From assembly GCA_016936035.1 (NCBI GenBank), contig JAFGPU010000243.1, forward strand, positions 1 through 5,279: 5,279 nt of DNA. The letters run 5' to 3'. Source of the stretch: Acidimicrobiales bacterium. Lineage in GTDB: Bacteria; Actinomycetota; Acidimicrobiia; Acidimicrobiales; VFJN01. Below, piece by piece: positions 4,892 through 5,279 of the stretch (within the stretch, counting starts at the first letter, position 1; each line of letters begins with the position of its first letter). The position numbers and the translations under genes were made by a program. The notes beneath the pieces are model-generated. The model was not told the DNA's origin. It did no database searches and saw only the letters and a list, made by a program, of their open reading frames with translations.

Positions 4892-5279
4892 ATGTCCAGG
4901 ACACACCGCCCGCGACCCGGGCTCATCGAGCAGCTGGGGGACACCCCCGCCGGCCACGGCGTGCGGCCCCGGCGGGGGCTCGCCCTCGCCGTCCTGAGCG
5001 TGCTGCTGCTGGTCGCCGCTGCGTGCGGCGGCGACGACGGCGACGCCGCAGCCACGGACGACGAGGCGACGACCGGCGACGAGGCCACCGACCTGCTCGG
5101 CCCCGAGGACGTGGCGGAGGGCGAGCCGGTGCGCATCGGGATGGTCTCCGACGGCGCCACGGCGTCGTTCGACAACACCGACGAGCTGCGGGCCTCGGAG
5201 GCTGCGGCCGAGTACTGGAACACCCACAAGGGCGGCGTCGACGGCCGGCCGATCGAGGTCGTGACCTGCGAGACGGGCG
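4892..5279 (+). CDS. Lipoprotein substrate-binding protein of an ABC importer (branched-chain amino acid/amide type), 5' part
   Basis: The 129 visible residues start a periplasmic-binding protein of the Peripla_BP_6 type, anchored outside the membrane and serving a LIV-like ABC importer. The signal has an unusually long basic region (1-28, ending P-R-R), a hydrophobic core G29-A44, and a lipobox V-A-A-A-C45. An acidic, Thr/Ala-rich tether follows (46-78: Asp, Glu, Ala, Gly, Thr). The domain begins with V-R-I-G-M-V-S-D (80-87) and continues through A-A-E-Y-W-N (105-110), G-G-V-D-G-R-P-I-E (114-122) and C126-E-T-G, which match the family's opening strand, first helix and second strand. The gene lies 77 nt after the thiolase with no clear promoter between, so co-transcription is likely. 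Relatives bind amino acids, amides, urea or aromatic and aliphatic acids; the ligand cannot be told from this part. The rest is beyond the edge. Confidence 0.87.
   Translation, partial: MSRTHRPRPGLIEQLGDTPAGHGVRPRRGLALAVLSVLLLVAAACGGDDGDAAATDDEATTGDEATDLLGPEDVAEGEPVRIGMVSDGATASFDNTDELRASEAAAEYWNTHKGGVDGRPIEVVTCETG
4944..4978 (+). repeat. 10-bp perfect inverted repeat inside the lipoprotein signal region
   Basis: CCCCCGCCGG (4944-4953) and CCGGCGGGGG (4969-4978) can form a 10-bp all-GC stem with a 15-nt loop, starting 52 nt after the first base of the start codon. An alternative, GGGGG (4936-4940) with CCCCC (4944-4948), would compete. It falls in codons 18-29, the long basic region of the signal peptide. 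It may slow early translation or be a codon-use by-product. Confidence 0.5.

Noticed and set aside
4964..4990. Twin-arginine export signal in the lipoprotein (P-R-R-G-L-A-L)
   Set aside because: The pattern lacks the usual Ser/Thr before and the Phe-Leu-Lys after the arginines. Ordinary Sec lipoproteins also have basic pairs here.
3833..5227. A 464-codon minus-strand frame opposite the thiolase and lipoprotein genes
   Set aside because: It is antisense to conserved motifs of two real genes, has a Ser/Arg/Thr-rich composition without a domain, and lacks a credible start.

Overview
The window is a very GC-rich stretch. Third codon positions are almost always G or C, and long stop-free frames occur on both strands as a by-product. 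Protein style points to a high-GC actinomycete, probably of the Acidimicrobiia type: CoA-ester catabolic genes are densely packed, and there is a lipoprotein with Cys-Gly-Gly followed by a run of Asp. That taxonomic guess is inference from protein style, not from a marker gene.

Layout. Positions 1-377 hold the 5' part of a class III (CaiB/BaiF) CoA-transferase gene on the minus strand, running off the left edge. A 146-bp divergent intergenic region (378-523) carries a promoter candidate for each direction and a 16-bp near-palindrome between them. A tight plus-strand run follows: an amidohydrolase of the Amidohydro_2 type (524-1720), an HSD10-like short-chain dehydrogenase (1769-2539) and a TesB-type acyl-CoA thioesterase (2543-3379, GTG start, 3 nt after the previous stop). 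A 250-bp gap (3380-3629) holds a hairpin, a 12-bp direct repeat, several dyads and a probable promoter. Beyond it lie a thiolase (3630-4814) and the first 129 codons of a lipoprotein substrate-binding protein for an ABC importer of the branched-chain amino acid/amide type (4892 to the right edge).

How the genes may work together. The importer component would capture a small carboxylate or amide outside the membrane. The CoA-transferase would activate an acid to its CoA ester. The HSD10-like enzyme would oxidise a 3-hydroxyacyl-CoA to the 3-keto form, and the thiolase would cleave it. The thioesterase would release free acid or recycle CoA, and the amidohydrolase would hydrolyse, decarboxylate or hydrate a pathway intermediate. 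Each enzyme family is well supported by motifs; the pathway and its substrate are unknown. No acyl-CoA dehydrogenase or enoyl-CoA hydratase lies in the window, so the set is incomplete here.

No RNA gene, insertion sequence, CRISPR array or phage gene was seen. The most useful leads are the probable leaderless start of the amidohydrolase gene, the two dyad-rich regulatory regions, the non-canonical thiolase residues, and the chance that these genes form an uncharacterised carboxylate-degradation unit.
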